Positions 40,940 to 50,805 of a stretch of DNA of 64,000 nucleotides are shown here, piece by piece. The stretch is from assembly GCA_002383485.1 (NCBI GenBank), contig DFYY01000007.1:42207-106206 (forward strand), written 5' to 3'. Position numbers and translations under genes: made by a program. This DNA comes from Bacteroidales bacterium UBA4070. GTDB taxonomy: Bacteria > Bacteroidota > Bacteroidia > Bacteroidales > VadinHA17. The notes beneath the pieces are model-generated. The model saw nothing but the letters and a program-made list of their open reading frames with translations. It was not told where the DNA came from and made no database searches. Within the stretch, counting starts at the first letter, position 1. Each line of letters opens with the position of its first letter.

Positions 40940-42292
40940 ATGGCTAAGAGCAAAAGTATTTACGTGTGCCAGAACTGTGGCGCCGAGTCTCCCAAATGGA
41001 TAGGTCACTGCCCTTCCTGCAGGGAGTGGAACAGCTACCGCGAAGAGATTGTCTCCACCGCACCTGCATCCGGCATAAGCCGTGATACCACACGGCGGAA
41101 GCCCGAACTGCTCTCCGGGATAGAGATAAACGAGAATGACCGCATCACCACAGGTATCGGCGAAGCCGACCGCATCCTCGGCGGGGGAATGGTGAAGGGC
41201 TCCCTGATACTCATGGGCGGCGAACCCGGGATAGGCAAGTCAACCCTCGCCCTGCAGATGGCCCTGGCAACTCCGGGCAGAACTGTCCTCTACGTCTCCG
41301 GCGAAGAGAGCGAGGGACAGGTCAAACTCAGGGCCGGCAGGCTCCAGGGCAAAAATGACAGATGCTTCATCTACAACGAAACGGATCTCGACAGCGTCCT
41401 GACACAGGCCGGTGCCATCAAACCCGAACTGCTCATCATCGACTCCATACAGACACTCAGCTCATCGCTGCTCGAATCCTCCGCCGGATCGGTGTCACAG
41501 GTGAGAGAGTGCGCAGCAATGATGCTTCGCTATGCGAAGGAATCCGGCGTGCCGGTAATACTGATAGGTCATATAACCAAGGACGGCACCCTGGCGGGGC
41601 CCAAGGTGCTGGAGCATATTGTTGACGTGGTGTTGCAGTTCGAGGGCGACGGCAATTACGTATTCCGTATACTGAGGCCTGTGAAGAACCGCTTCGGATC
41701 AACGGCTGAGATAGGTATCTTCGAGATGAGTTCAGGGGGGCTCCGCGAGGTGACTGACCCGTCGGAGCTTTTCATCCGCCGTGACCGTGATCCGGCAAGC
41801 GGTGTGACCATCGCCGCCACGGTTGACGGTGTCAGACCTTTCATGATCGAGACGCAGTCGCTGGTCAGCAGCGCTGTCTACGGCACACCGCAACGCAGCT
41901 CCACAGGCTTTGACACCAGGCGTCTCAACATGCTCCTGGCAGTGCTTGAAAAAAGGGCCGGATTCAGGCTGGGAGCAAAGGATGTCTTCCTTAACATCGC
42001 AGGGGGCCTGAAGGTGAGCGACCCGGCCATTGACCTGGCTGTTGTTGCAGCTGTCTTATCGTCCAACCTGGATGCCCCGGTTGATCATCACACGGCTCTT
42101 GCCGCTGAGGTCGGACTCTCAGGTGAGATCAGGCCGGTGGCCAGGATAGAACAGCGCATTGCTGAAACAGCACGAATGGGATTCACTGAGATGGTCATCT
42201 CAGGCTTCCACCGGGAGGTACGGGATGTTCCCGGCCTGAAAATATCAAAAGTATACAAGGTTGAAGGGCTGGTGAGACTTCTGTTTTCATGA
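40940..42292 (+). CDS. radA: DNA repair protein RadA/Sms
   Basis: 450 residues. The N-terminal four-cysteine zinc finger is C10, C13, C24, C27 (CQNCG and CPSC). A RecA-like core follows with GGEPGIGKST near residue 95 and the RadA-specific KNRFG motif. The C-terminal Lon-like domain contains DVFLNIAGGLKVSDPAIDLAV. RadA is a DnaB-like branch-migration helicase working with RecA at recombination intermediates. The gene ends just before the heptad array at 42314. Confidence 0.96.
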   Translation: MAKSKSIYVCQNCGAESPKWIGHCPSCREWNSYREEIVSTAPASGISRDTTRRKPELLSGIEINENDRITTGIGEADRILGGGMVKGSLILMGGEPGIGKSTLALQMALATPGRTVLYVSGEESEGQVKLRAGRLQGKNDRCFIYNETDLDSVLTQAGAIKPELLIIDSIQTLSSSLLESSAGSVSQVRECAAMMLRYAKESGVPVILIGHITKDGTLAGPKVLEHIVDVVLQFEGDGNYVFRILRPVKNRFGSTAEIGIFEMSSGGLREVTDPSELFIRRDRDPASGVTIAATVDGVRPFMIETQSLVSSAVYGTPQRSSTGFDTRRLNMLLAVLEKRAGFRLGAKDVFLNIAGGLKVSDPAIDLAVVAAVLSSNLDAPVDHHTALAAEVGLSGEIRPVARIEQRIAETARMGFTEMVISGFHREVRDVPGLKISKVYKVEGLVRLLFS

Positions 42293-42313
42293 CAAAACTG
42301 TCAGCTGCAGCAA

Positions 42314-42411
42314 GACTTGCGATTTGCGATTTGCGATTTGCGACTTGCGATTTGCAATTTGCGACTTGCGACCTTGGACTTTCGACTTTCGATTTTCGAC
42401 TTTCAGACTTC
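42314..42411 (+). repeat. Array of fourteen 7-bp repeats between radA and mrcA
   Basis: Unbroken heptads: GACTTGC, then GATTTGC three times, GACTTGC, GATTTGC, AATTTGC, GACTTGC, GACCTTG, GACTTTC twice, GATTTTC, GACTTTC, AGACTTC. The unit shifts from GAYTTGC (left) to GAYTTTC (right). It fills most of the 119-bp convergent gap and ends exactly at the mrcA stop codon. A 104-codon open frame across it is a by-product of the repeat. Confidence 0.85.
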
Positions 42412-44751
42412 CTAATACTCCCTCTGTCTGAACGGATTCACCTGCTGATCCCTTTTTACCATATCACAGTCAAGGTTTACATTGAAACCCTGCGGCGCTT
42501 CAAACTGAGACTCCGCCATGGAAGCAAACTCCTTATCAGCCAGAAGTTTCTGCATGAAAAGACCAAACACCGGCAGAGCCATGTTGGCACCCTGACCCAT
42601 TGAGAGATCCTCGAAATGTATAGACTGATCCTCCCATCCTGTCCAGACACCGGCAACAAGATCGGGCATGACACCCATATACCACCCGTTGGAGTGGTTC
42701 TGCGTGGTTCCGGTCTTGCCTCCCATCTGGTTGTTGAGCTTGTAGGTCAGCCGCAGCCTCACAGCCGTGCCGCTTGAAACCACTCCCTGCAGGAGGGCTG
42801 TCATCAGGTAGGCATCCTCCTCGCTGATAACCTCGTCAATGAAGGGAGTGAAGGTTGAGATGACATTTCCGTTGCGGTCCTCGATACGTGTCACATACAG
42901 CGGGCGGGTATGGACTCCCTTGTTGGCGAAAGTGCCGTACGCAGCTACCATCTCCTCTACTGAGAGATCTGAGGTACCGAGGAAGATTGAGTAGACCGGA
43001 TCAATGAAACTCCTGATACCCATTCGGTGCATCAGGTCAACAACCGCCTGGGGCGAGAACTGCTTCATCAGCCAGGCAGAGATGTAGTTCTCTGACTGGG
43101 CCAGGCCCCATTTGAGGGTTACCATCTTGCCGTGGTACTCCTCGGGGCCGGAACTCCTCGGTATCCATACTGAATCATTAACCTCAAACGTGCGCGATAT
43201 GTTTTCAACCTCGTAGCATGGCGAATAGCCGTCCTGCATGGCCAGGGTATATAGGAAGGGCTTGATCGTCGAACCCACCTGCTTCTTCTGCTGGGTGACG
43301 GCGTCATACTTGAAGTACCTGAAATCAGGACCGCCTACGTATGCCTTGACACGGCCGGTATGCGGGTCCATCGCCATGAATGACGACCTCACGAAGAACT
43401 TGTAATATCTTATTGAATCCAAAGGAGTCATCAAGGTGTCAATTTCACCTGTCCACGAGAAGAGCTTCATCGGTACAGGTGAATTGAACGCGAGGGTGAT
43501 TGAATCCTCGGGGATCCCGTTTCGCCTCATGCTCTGATACCTCTCGCTCTGTTTTACAGAGCGGTCCATTATCTTTCTGACCTGGTCAGAGCTGAGATCA
43601 TTCGAAAACGGCGGATTCCTGAAATTTTTGGCTCTCTTGTCAAATACCGGCTGCAGGTTTTTGGAGAGATGCTCCGCCAGCGCCTCCTCGGCATAACTCT
43701 GCATCCTGGAGTTCAGGGTTGTGTAAATCCTCAGGCCCTCACGGTATAAATTATAAGTCGTACCGTCAGGCTTTGTATTCTTGTAGCACCACCCGTAAAG
43801 CGGATCATTCTGCCAGCGCCACAATGCTTCCTGATAGCCGTCATCCGACCAGAAATTGTTCCTCTCCGGTTCCCTGCTGTTCATCGTGGCCCTTATATAC
43901 TCCCTGAAATAGGTTGCCAGGCCTGTGTTGTGACTGTCCTCACGAAGGTCAATGGCCAGCGGCAACTGGCTCACGGAGTCCGCCACCTGTCGTGAGATGT
44001 AGCCGTACCGTTCCATCTGGGAGATGACCACATTACGGCGCCTGAGCGCGCCCTCCTCATTACGCAGTGGGTTGTAGGCCACAGAGTTCTTCAGCATGCC
44101 AACCAGCATGGCCGATTGCTCAATATTGAGCGAGTCGGGTGTGGTATTGAAATAGATCCGTGCCGCGGAATTGATCCCGACGGCATTGTAGATGAAATCA
44201 AAAACGTTGAGATACATGGTCATTATCTCTTCCTTCGTGTAGCTCTTTTCCAGCTTCACGGCCGTCTGCCACTCCTTGAACTTGGCCACTGAAAGTTTTG
44301 CGGCGCGGACAACGGCAGGATCATTCGAGAGGTCCCTGGGAAGAAACAGGTTCTTTGCCAGCTGCTGTGTTATGGTACTGCCACCCCCGGTGTTCTGACC
44401 GAGAATGATCGTCTTGACAAGCACCCTTGCCAGCCCCCGGAAATCAATACCCGAGTGCCTGTAAAACCTGATGTCCTCGGTAGCTATCAATGCATCAATC
44501 ACATATGGTGATATATCCTCGTAATCAGTCCAGGTACGGTTCTGAATGTAAAACTTGCCAAGCACTACATTATCCTCCGAAAAGACTTCGGCTGCAAGGC
44601 TGTTATCGGGGTTCTCAAGCTCCTCAAACGAGGGCAGCGGTCCGAGCTTGTTCGCAGATATAAGGATAAACAGTGTCAGCAGAAAAACTGCCGGCAGAGA
44701 TATGATCACCCAGAACCATATAATGTTTTTCCGGAATTTTTGATCCCTCAT
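42412..44751 (-). CDS. mrcA: Penicillin-binding protein 1A (bifunctional)
   Basis: 779 residues. An N-terminal membrane anchor (about 10-30) is followed by a GT51 glycosyltransferase domain with TEDIRFYRHSGIDFRG and GGSTITQQLAKNLF. The transpeptidase domain has the serine motif STIK (in GSTIKPFLYTLA), SEN (QSENYISAWLM) and KTG (GGKTGTTQNHS). It polymerises and cross-links peptidoglycan at the outer face of the inner membrane. It diverges from topA. Confidence 0.96.
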   Translation of the reverse strand: MRDQKFRKNIIWFWVIISLPAVFLLTLFILISANKLGPLPSFEELENPDNSLAAEVFSEDNVVLGKFYIQNRTWTDYEDISPYVIDALIATEDIRFYRHSGIDFRGLARVLVKTIILGQNTGGGSTITQQLAKNLFLPRDLSNDPAVVRAAKLSVAKFKEWQTAVKLEKSYTKEEIMTMYLNVFDFIYNAVGINSAARIYFNTTPDSLNIEQSAMLVGMLKNSVAYNPLRNEEGALRRRNVVISQMERYGYISRQVADSVSQLPLAIDLREDSHNTGLATYFREYIRATMNSREPERNNFWSDDGYQEALWRWQNDPLYGWCYKNTKPDGTTYNLYREGLRIYTTLNSRMQSYAEEALAEHLSKNLQPVFDKRAKNFRNPPFSNDLSSDQVRKIMDRSVKQSERYQSMRRNGIPEDSITLAFNSPVPMKLFSWTGEIDTLMTPLDSIRYYKFFVRSSFMAMDPHTGRVKAYVGGPDFRYFKYDAVTQQKKQVGSTIKPFLYTLAMQDGYSPCYEVENISRTFEVNDSVWIPRSSGPEEYHGKMVTLKWGLAQSENYISAWLMKQFSPQAVVDLMHRMGIRSFIDPVYSIFLGTSDLSVEEMVAAYGTFANKGVHTRPLYVTRIEDRNGNVISTFTPFIDEVISEEDAYLMTALLQGVVSSGTAVRLRLTYKLNNQMGGKTGTTQNHSNGWYMGVMPDLVAGVWTGWEDQSIHFEDLSMGQGANMALPVFGLFMQKLLADKEFASMAESQFEAPQGFNVNLDCDMVKRDQQVNPFRQREY

Positions 44752-44864
44752 GATACCCTGATTGTAAGGCCGCTAATTTAATGATTAATACAGAAATTTT
44801 CTCAATAATTTTGAAGTTAGTGCCCTTATTCGCTTACTTTGCCCCTGTTTTAAAAAAATCTCGG

Positions 44865-47183
44865 ATGACAGATAATCTGGTAATTGTTGAATCTCCCGCC
44901 AAAGCGAAAACAATAGAAAAATTTCTCGGTAAGGATTATACGGTTGTCTCAAGCTTCGGGCATATCCGTGATCTTGTGAAGAACAACCTGGGGGTTGAGG
45001 TAGACAAGGGTTTTGCTCCGGTGTATGAAATTCCCGAAGACAAGTCGAAGGTGGTTGCGGAGCTCCGCAAGCTTGCCGGCAAGGCAAAGACAGTGTGGAT
45101 CGCATCTGATGAAGACCGTGAGGGAGAGGCCATTGCGTGGCATCTTATATCGGTGCTCGGGCTCGATCCGGAAACCACCCGCCGTATTGTTTTCCATGAG
45201 ATAACCAAAGAAGCCATAACCCGTGCGGTGGAATCGCCCCGACAGGTTGACATGAACCTTGTCAATGCCCAGCAGGCGCGCAGGATTCTTGACAGGCTGG
45301 TTGGTTTCGAGCTCTCACCGGTACTATGGAAGAAGGTACAGCCATCTCTTTCGGCCGGCAGGGTTCAGTCGGTAGCCGTCCGTCTCCTCGTTGACCGTGA
45401 GCGCGAGATCATAGGATTTGTTGCCGACTCCGCCTTCAGGGTTACCGGCACCTTCAGCGGCAACAACAGCGAGGGTACTGAGGTGGTTCTGAGGGCTGAA
45501 TGCCCGAAGAAATTCCCGGCAGAAGCCGAAGCCCGTGCTTTTCTTGACAAGTGTAACGCATCGGAGTTCACTGTTGAGAACATTGTGGTGAAGCCCGGCA
45601 CCCGTTCACCGGCGCCGCCCTTTACCACCTCCACCCTGCAGCAGGAGGCCTACCGCAAGCTAAGTTTCTCGGTTGCACAGACCATGTCGGTGGCCCAGAA
45701 GCTCTATGAGGCAGGAAAGATCACTTACATGAGAACAGACTCAACCAATCTGTCGTCACTTGCACTCAACACCGCAAGGGAGGTGATTACCTCTGAATAT
45801 GGTGAGGCATACTCCCGTACACGCCAGTTCAAGACCCATGCGCGCGGGGCGCAGGAGGCTCATGAAGCCATCAGGCCTACCTATTTTGACAAGAAGGAGG
45901 TCGCCGGAAGTACCAATGAGAAAAAGCTCTATGAGCTCATCTGGCGCAGGGCAGTAGCCTCACAGATGTCGGATGCCCGGATGGAGAAGACAACGATTAC
46001 AATCGGTATGTCAGCCTCCCCGGCCAACTTCACGGCAACAGGCGAGGTTGTGCTCTTCGACGGTTTCCTTAAGGTTTACACCGAATCATACGATAACAGT
46101 GCCGGAGAGGATGAGAAAGCCATTCTTCCGCGTGTTGACACCGGAATGAAGCTTATACCGGGTACCATTACGGCACTGCAGCGCTTCACCTCGCCACCGC
46201 CACGCTACACAGAAGCCAGCCTGGTGAAAAAGCTTGAGGAGCTCGGAATAGGAAGACCCTCCACCTATGCACCCATCATCTCAACAATACAGTCACGCGG
46301 CTATGTCGCCCGCGAAGACAGGCCGGGAGAAAAACGTATCCTGGCCCAGCTGACCCTTGCTCAGGGTAAGATCACGCGGAGCGAAAAGACGGAGATTGCC
46401 GGTAAGGAAAAGTCAAAGCTCTTCCCAAAAGATATAGGAATGATTGTCAATGACTTTCTCATTGCCAATTTCCCGGATATCCTTGACTACAATTTCACAG
46501 CCGGTGTTGAGAAGGAATTTGACGAGATCGCCTCCGGCGAGATGAAGTGGGACAAGATGATATCGACCTTCTACGGCCCCTTCCGCAAGACTGTTGACGA
46601 ATCGCTCTCCACCCGTGCCCGCATGACGGGGGCCCGGTTGCTTGGAACAGACCCGGTCAGCGGCCTGCCTGTCTCGGTAAAGATGAGCCGGTTTGGTCCC
46701 GTGGTGCAACTCGGTGAAGCATCCCCGGAGCAAAAGCCGCGCTTCGCCAACCTCAGGCGTGACCAGCTGCTGGAGACAATCACCCTGGAAGAGGCACTGG
46801 CCCTCTTTTCGCTGCCCCGCACCGTAGGGACCTTCGAGGACGAGGATATGACAGTAGGCGTGGGCAAATTCGGCCCTTACGTCAGGCATGCCGGCAAATT
46901 CTATTCGCTGAAGAAGGGAGTGGATGATCCTTATGTCATCACTCCGGAGAGGGCTGCTGAGCTTATCCGTGAAAAGCGTGAGGGCGACAAACAGAAGGTT
47001 ATTGCCGAGTTCAGTGACATCAAGGTACTTAACGGCAGGTATGGTCCGTACATAGTGCATGACAAAACCAATTACCGCATCCCGAAGGGCACCGACCCAC
47101 AGAAGCTGACAAAGGAGGAGTGCCTCGCCATAATTGAAAAGGGAGGTAAGACAAAGAGCGTAAGGGGTAAGAAGAAGAAGTGA
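44865..47183 (+). CDS. topA: DNA topoisomerase I
   Basis: 772 residues from ATG 44865. The TOPRIM domain opens VIVESPAKAKTIEKFLG and carries SDEDREGEAIAWHL. The nicking tyrosine is Y288 in KITYMRTDSTNLS. The C-terminus has topoisomerase C-terminal repeats (MSRFGPVVQLG, VGKFGPYVRHAG, NGRYGPYIVHD) in place of zinc fingers, and a basic tail RGKKKK. It relaxes negative supercoils. A longer reading from 44781 adds a hydrophobic, non-conserved leader and is rejected. Confidence 0.96.
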   Translation: MTDNLVIVESPAKAKTIEKFLGKDYTVVSSFGHIRDLVKNNLGVEVDKGFAPVYEIPEDKSKVVAELRKLAGKAKTVWIASDEDREGEAIAWHLISVLGLDPETTRRIVFHEITKEAITRAVESPRQVDMNLVNAQQARRILDRLVGFELSPVLWKKVQPSLSAGRVQSVAVRLLVDREREIIGFVADSAFRVTGTFSGNNSEGTEVVLRAECPKKFPAEAEARAFLDKCNASEFTVENIVVKPGTRSPAPPFTTSTLQQEAYRKLSFSVAQTMSVAQKLYEAGKITYMRTDSTNLSSLALNTAREVITSEYGEAYSRTRQFKTHARGAQEAHEAIRPTYFDKKEVAGSTNEKKLYELIWRRAVASQMSDARMEKTTITIGMSASPANFTATGEVVLFDGFLKVYTESYDNSAGEDEKAILPRVDTGMKLIPGTITALQRFTSPPPRYTEASLVKKLEELGIGRPSTYAPIISTIQSRGYVAREDRPGEKRILAQLTLAQGKITRSEKTEIAGKEKSKLFPKDIGMIVNDFLIANFPDILDYNFTAGVEKEFDEIASGEMKWDKMISTFYGPFRKTVDESLSTRARMTGARLLGTDPVSGLPVSVKMSRFGPVVQLGEASPEQKPRFANLRRDQLLETITLEEALALFSLPRTVGTFEDEDMTVGVGKFGPYVRHAGKFYSLKKGVDDPYVITPERAAELIREKREGDKQKVIAEFSDIKVLNGRYGPYIVHDKTNYRIPKGTDPQKLTKEECLAIIEKGGKTKSVRGKKKK

Positions 47184-47196
47184 CCTTATATATTAT

Positions 47197-48366
47197 ATGA
47201 TTGACCTCAACCAGTACATTGATCCCGTATGCCTCGACAGGCCAGGTGTTGAACCACTGAAGGGATCTGCCGCCTTCCCGCACAATGTGGCGGTGAACAC
47301 CGGGAATGAGCCCATCGGTGATTTGGACGGGTATGCCGTTGCCATCATAGGAGTCCCTGATGACCGCTCATCATCAAATATCGGAGCCGCCCATGCACCT
47401 GATGCCATAAGGGAGAGCCTCTACTCCTTCTCCCGCCTGCCGGGAAAGCTCAGGATCACAGATCTCGGCAACTTCAGGCCGGGCACTACTTTTGAAGATA
47501 CTGTCGCCGGACTGCGAGACGTGCTTATACTGCTTCTCTCGCAGAATATCGTCCCTGTTGTCATCGGCGGCACCAGCGCCCTGATGCCTGCACTTGACCG
47601 TGCCCTCTCAGCCGGGAAGCAGAAATGGTCAATGGTGTCAGTAGATTCACGGCTTGACTTCACTGCCGAGAAGAGGCCCGCCGACTCACTCAACTGGATG
47701 AATGACCTCATCTACCGGAGCGGCAGCTGCCTGTCTCACCTCTCCGTAATAGGCCATCAGACCTATCTCACTGACCAGCAGGTGGCAAACAGGTTTAACC
47801 GCAGACATTATGACCTGATGCGCATCGGAGAGGTGCGTGCAGCCGTGCATGAGACCGAACCACTCTTCCGCGATGCCGCTGCCGCACTGTTTGACATAGG
47901 CTCAGTACGCCAGTCAGATGCACCGGGCACCTTTCTTCCCTCCGCCAACGGCTTCTACGGCGAGGAGATATGCCTCCTGGCACGGTATGCCGGACTCTCT
48001 GACAACCTGAAGATATTCTCCGTCATGGAGGTCAATCCCACCCTTGACAACAGGAATCAGACCTCCCACCTTGCAGCCCAGCTGATATGGTTCTTCCTTG
48101 AGGGCTTCTCTCAGAAACAGTATGAGGTGGCCTTCCTTGGAGATCAGGCAAGCACCCGTTTTACCCGTTACCACGTGACTCTCAGTGACCTGGAAGGAGC
48201 TGCCATCTTCATCAAGAGCATGATCACCGAGCGGTGGTGGATAGAGATACGTGATCCGGAGGATCAGCCTCACTGGCTGGCATGTTCATATGAAGACTAT
48301 CTTATGGCCAACCGTGACCAGGTGCCGGGACGATGGACCCGGGCACTGCTCAGGTATGGTCACTGA
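47197..48366 (+). CDS. Arginase-fold protein with degraded metal site (formimidoylglutamase-like)
   Basis: 389 residues of ureohydrolase fold. Canonical metal-site motifs are altered. GG(D/G)H reads VIGGTSAL (122-129, no His). DAHxD reads DSRLD (150-154, His replaced by Arg). DxDxxDP reads DIGSVRQSD (233-241, second Asp replaced by Gly). Three of six manganese ligands are therefore missing, so hydrolase activity is doubtful. It lies between topA and the porP/gldKLMN genes, codirectional with them. A structural or regulatory role in the secretion locus is possible but unproven. Confidence 0.75.
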   Translation: MIDLNQYIDPVCLDRPGVEPLKGSAAFPHNVAVNTGNEPIGDLDGYAVAIIGVPDDRSSSNIGAAHAPDAIRESLYSFSRLPGKLRITDLGNFRPGTTFEDTVAGLRDVLILLLSQNIVPVVIGGTSALMPALDRALSAGKQKWSMVSVDSRLDFTAEKRPADSLNWMNDLIYRSGSCLSHLSVIGHQTYLTDQQVANRFNRRHYDLMRIGEVRAAVHETEPLFRDAAAALFDIGSVRQSDAPGTFLPSANGFYGEEICLLARYAGLSDNLKIFSVMEVNPTLDNRNQTSHLAAQLIWFFLEGFSQKQYEVAFLGDQASTRFTRYHVTLSDLEGAAIFIKSMITERWWIEIRDPEDQPHWLACSYEDYLMANRDQVPGRWTRALLRYGH

Positions 48367-48380
48367 ATTTTGGCCTCAAT

Positions 48381-48412
48381 TTTGTGGCATGCATATTTTT
48401 TATTTATTTTAC
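48381..48412 (+). promoter_or_regulatory. Promoter of the porP-gldKLMN run
   Basis: TTTG (48381-48384) and TATTTTAC (48405-48412) are 20 bp apart, the spacing of Bacteroidota -33 and -7 elements, although the -7 box is not perfect. Predicted start is about 30 bases before ATG 48449. Confidence 0.4.
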
Positions 48413-48448
48413 CCGTTATAGTGAAGGGCTCAACGAAGCACCCTGAAT

Positions 48449-49393
48449 ATGAAGAAAATCAGGACCATCATCCTCGCATTGATCATCCCGGTCTGCCTCG
48501 TCTCGGGACAGCAGGACGCTGTGTTTAGCAACTACATGTTCAACACTCAGACCTACAACCCCGGTTTTTCGGGTATGACGGGGATGATAACAGCCACTGC
48601 CCTCACCCGCCAGCAATGGGTCGGCTTCCCGGGGGCCCCCTCCACAATGATATTCAATGTCAATATGCCCTTCAGCCTCTTCGGTCTCCGCAGCGGTGCG
48701 GGACTGCTCGTCTCTGCTGACAAATACGGGTTCAGCAATGACATTGATTTTGCCCTCTCCTACTCGTACCTGTTCCAGATTGGTACAGGAACCCTTGGTG
48801 CCGGCATAAGCGCAGGCGTGCTGAACAAAACCATATCCCCTGAATGGTACATCCCCTCCGGACCAGGACATACACCTCCGGCAGGAGACCCGCTGATACC
48901 CGAGAATGACGAATCTTTCGTTACCGCAGACATTTCAGCAGGAGTCTATTACCAGGGCCTTAATTATTACGCTGGTTTCTCAGTCACACACCTCAACCAG
49001 CCTAAAATAAAATATTCGGAGACAGCCACTTATGTCAGCCGCGAATACTTCCTCACCGCCGGTTATTACTTCCAGCTCCCCAACCCGGCCTTCGAGCTGA
49101 TACCCTCGGTTTTTATAATTAATGATGGAGCCGCAACACAATATTTAGCCACCGGGATGGTTAGATACAATAAAAAGATATGGGGTGGCGTTTCTTACAG
49201 GATAAGTGACGCAATCACAGGATTCGCAGGCATAGAATTGTATAACGGTTTAAAGGTTGGATATGGATATGACTTCCCGGTATCAGAGATCAGGAAAGGA
49301 ACCAGCGGCTCTCACGAGTTCGTGGTCTCCTACAGCTTTGACCTCGGTCTGGGGAAGAGCACTTCAAGGTACAGGAGTATCCGGTTCCTCTGA
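48449..49393 (+). CDS. PorP/SprF-family type IX secretion outer-membrane protein
   Basis: 314 residues. The signal peptide ends near residue 21 (MKKIRTIILALIIPVCLVSG, then QQDAVFSNYMFN). The mature start with NTQTYNPGFSGMTG is the typical PorP/SprF opening, followed by alternating beta-strands of an outer-membrane barrel. PorP-type proteins sit next to gldK in many genomes and help deliver or anchor type IX substrates (SprF serves the adhesin SprB). The gene precedes gldK by 51 bp. Confidence 0.88.
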   Translation: MKKIRTIILALIIPVCLVSGQQDAVFSNYMFNTQTYNPGFSGMTGMITATALTRQQWVGFPGAPSTMIFNVNMPFSLFGLRSGAGLLVSADKYGFSNDIDFALSYSYLFQIGTGTLGAGISAGVLNKTISPEWYIPSGPGHTPPAGDPLIPENDESFVTADISAGVYYQGLNYYAGFSVTHLNQPKIKYSETATYVSREYFLTAGYYFQLPNPAFELIPSVFIINDGAATQYLATGMVRYNKKIWGGVSYRISDAITGFAGIELYNGLKVGYGYDFPVSEIRKGTSGSHEFVVSYSFDLGLGKSTSRYRSIRFL

Positions 49394-49444
49394 GAAACAG
49401 CAAAAAAAAATAAGATTACTTGCATATTTTAAATTAATGAGTCT

Positions 49445-50779
49445 ATGAAAAAGGTAACCCTTTTAGCTCTTACATTAATCCTGATTTTGAGTAGCTGCGG
49501 CTCGTACGAGTCCGGCGAGCTGACCGGTGTTCAGGGAAGGAAGAAGTTCTATGAGCCGGAGCCGTTTGAGATGGCATTCATCCCTGCCGGTTCCTTTGTC
49601 ATGGGACCAAGTGACCAGGATCCTCTGCGGGCCATGAACAGCATCTCCAAAACAGTAACGGTAGAAGCTTTCTGGATGGATCAGACAGAGATCACCAATA
49701 ATAAATACCGTCAGTTCACCTACTGGGTGCGTGACTCCATCCTCCGGACCAAACTTGGAGAAGAAGGAATCGAGGGTTACGAGTTCTTCAGGACTGACGA
49801 GGAGGGTAACGTCCTTGAGCCCAATGTGCTGAACTGGGATGAGAAGATCGACTGGGAAGATGAGAACGTCCTTGCGGTGGCCGAATCAATGTACTATCCG
49901 CCCGAAGAGAGATTCAACGGCAACAAGCAGTGGGATACCCGGCTTCTGAATTACTCATATTTCTGGGTTGACTACAAGCAGGCAGCCAAGGCAAGATACA
50001 ACTACAAGGAAGGGAAGTACGAGGGCACCGTTACTGACCTCGAAGGCAACACCACAGATGTGGTTGACCGCTCCTCCTTCATAATGCATCATGTTGTCAA
50101 CATCTATCCTGATACGCTCGCATGGATAAGAGACTTTACCTATTCTTTCAATGAGCCTTGGGCCACACTCTACTACTGGCACCCGGGCTATGATGACTAT
50201 CCTGTTGTTGGTGTATCATGGATTCAGGCACGCGCCTTCAGCGTATGGCGTACCAACTTCATGAATGAGCACCTGCGCGCACAGGGCATAGCTGACGTTC
50301 ACAACTACCGTCTCCCGCTGGAGACCGAATGGGAATATGCCGCACGCGGCGGACTTGACCTCTCGATGTATCCCTGGGGCGGACCCTATACCCGCAACTA
50401 CAAGGGCTGCTTCCTTGCAAACTTCAAACCCCTGCGCGGTAACTACATCGACGACGGAGCAGTGTACACCATCAAGGTGGCCTCCTTCGAGCCCAACGAA
50501 TACGGACTGTTTGATATGGCAGGCAACGTGGCCGAATGGACCTCCTGCGCATACCATCCCTCATCATACGTCTTCACCCATGACCTTAACCCTGATTATG
50601 AATACAATGCCCGCCCGGATGATCCTCCGGTGCTCAAACGCAAGGTCATCAGGGGAGGCTCATGGAAGGATATCTCACTCTTCCTGCAGACATCATCAAG
50701 GGATTACGAATACCAGGACTCAACAAAATCATTTGTCGGGTTCCGCAATGTCAGAACTTATATTGGAGTAAATAACTAA
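49445..50779 (+). CDS. gldK: Type IX secretion ring lipoprotein GldK/PorK
   Basis: 444 residues. The lipoprotein signal ends at Cys19 (LILILSSCGSYES). The mature protein is a formylglycine-generating-enzyme-like (FGE/sulfatase-modifying) domain: FEMAFIPAGSFVMGPSDQD, FWMDQTEITNNKY, YRLPLETEWEYAARGG, LFDMAGNVAEWT and VIRGGSWKD. With GldN it builds the periplasmic ring at the outer membrane. gldJ shares this domain, but the position before gldLMN identifies this gene as gldK. Confidence 0.93.
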   Translation: MKKVTLLALTLILILSSCGSYESGELTGVQGRKKFYEPEPFEMAFIPAGSFVMGPSDQDPLRAMNSISKTVTVEAFWMDQTEITNNKYRQFTYWVRDSILRTKLGEEGIEGYEFFRTDEEGNVLEPNVLNWDEKIDWEDENVLAVAESMYYPPEERFNGNKQWDTRLLNYSYFWVDYKQAAKARYNYKEGKYEGTVTDLEGNTTDVVDRSSFIMHHVVNIYPDTLAWIRDFTYSFNEPWATLYYWHPGYDDYPVVGVSWIQARAFSVWRTNFMNEHLRAQGIADVHNYRLPLETEWEYAARGGLDLSMYPWGGPYTRNYKGCFLANFKPLRGNYIDDGAVYTIKVASFEPNEYGLFDMAGNVAEWTSCAYHPSSYVFTHDLNPDYEYNARPDDPPVLKRKVIRGGSWKDISLFLQTSSRDYEYQDSTKSFVGFRNVRTYIGVNN

Positions 50780-50805
50780 TATCGTTAACCTTAAATATTA
50801 ATCAT

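Noticed and set aside
42289..42603. 104-codon open frame with repeated CDL/FAT peptides after radA
   Set aside because: It is a translation of the heptad array and then runs antisense through mrcA.
47197..48366. Functional formimidoylglutamase/agmatinase
   Set aside because: Three of six metal ligands are replaced and no histidine-degradation genes are adjacent.
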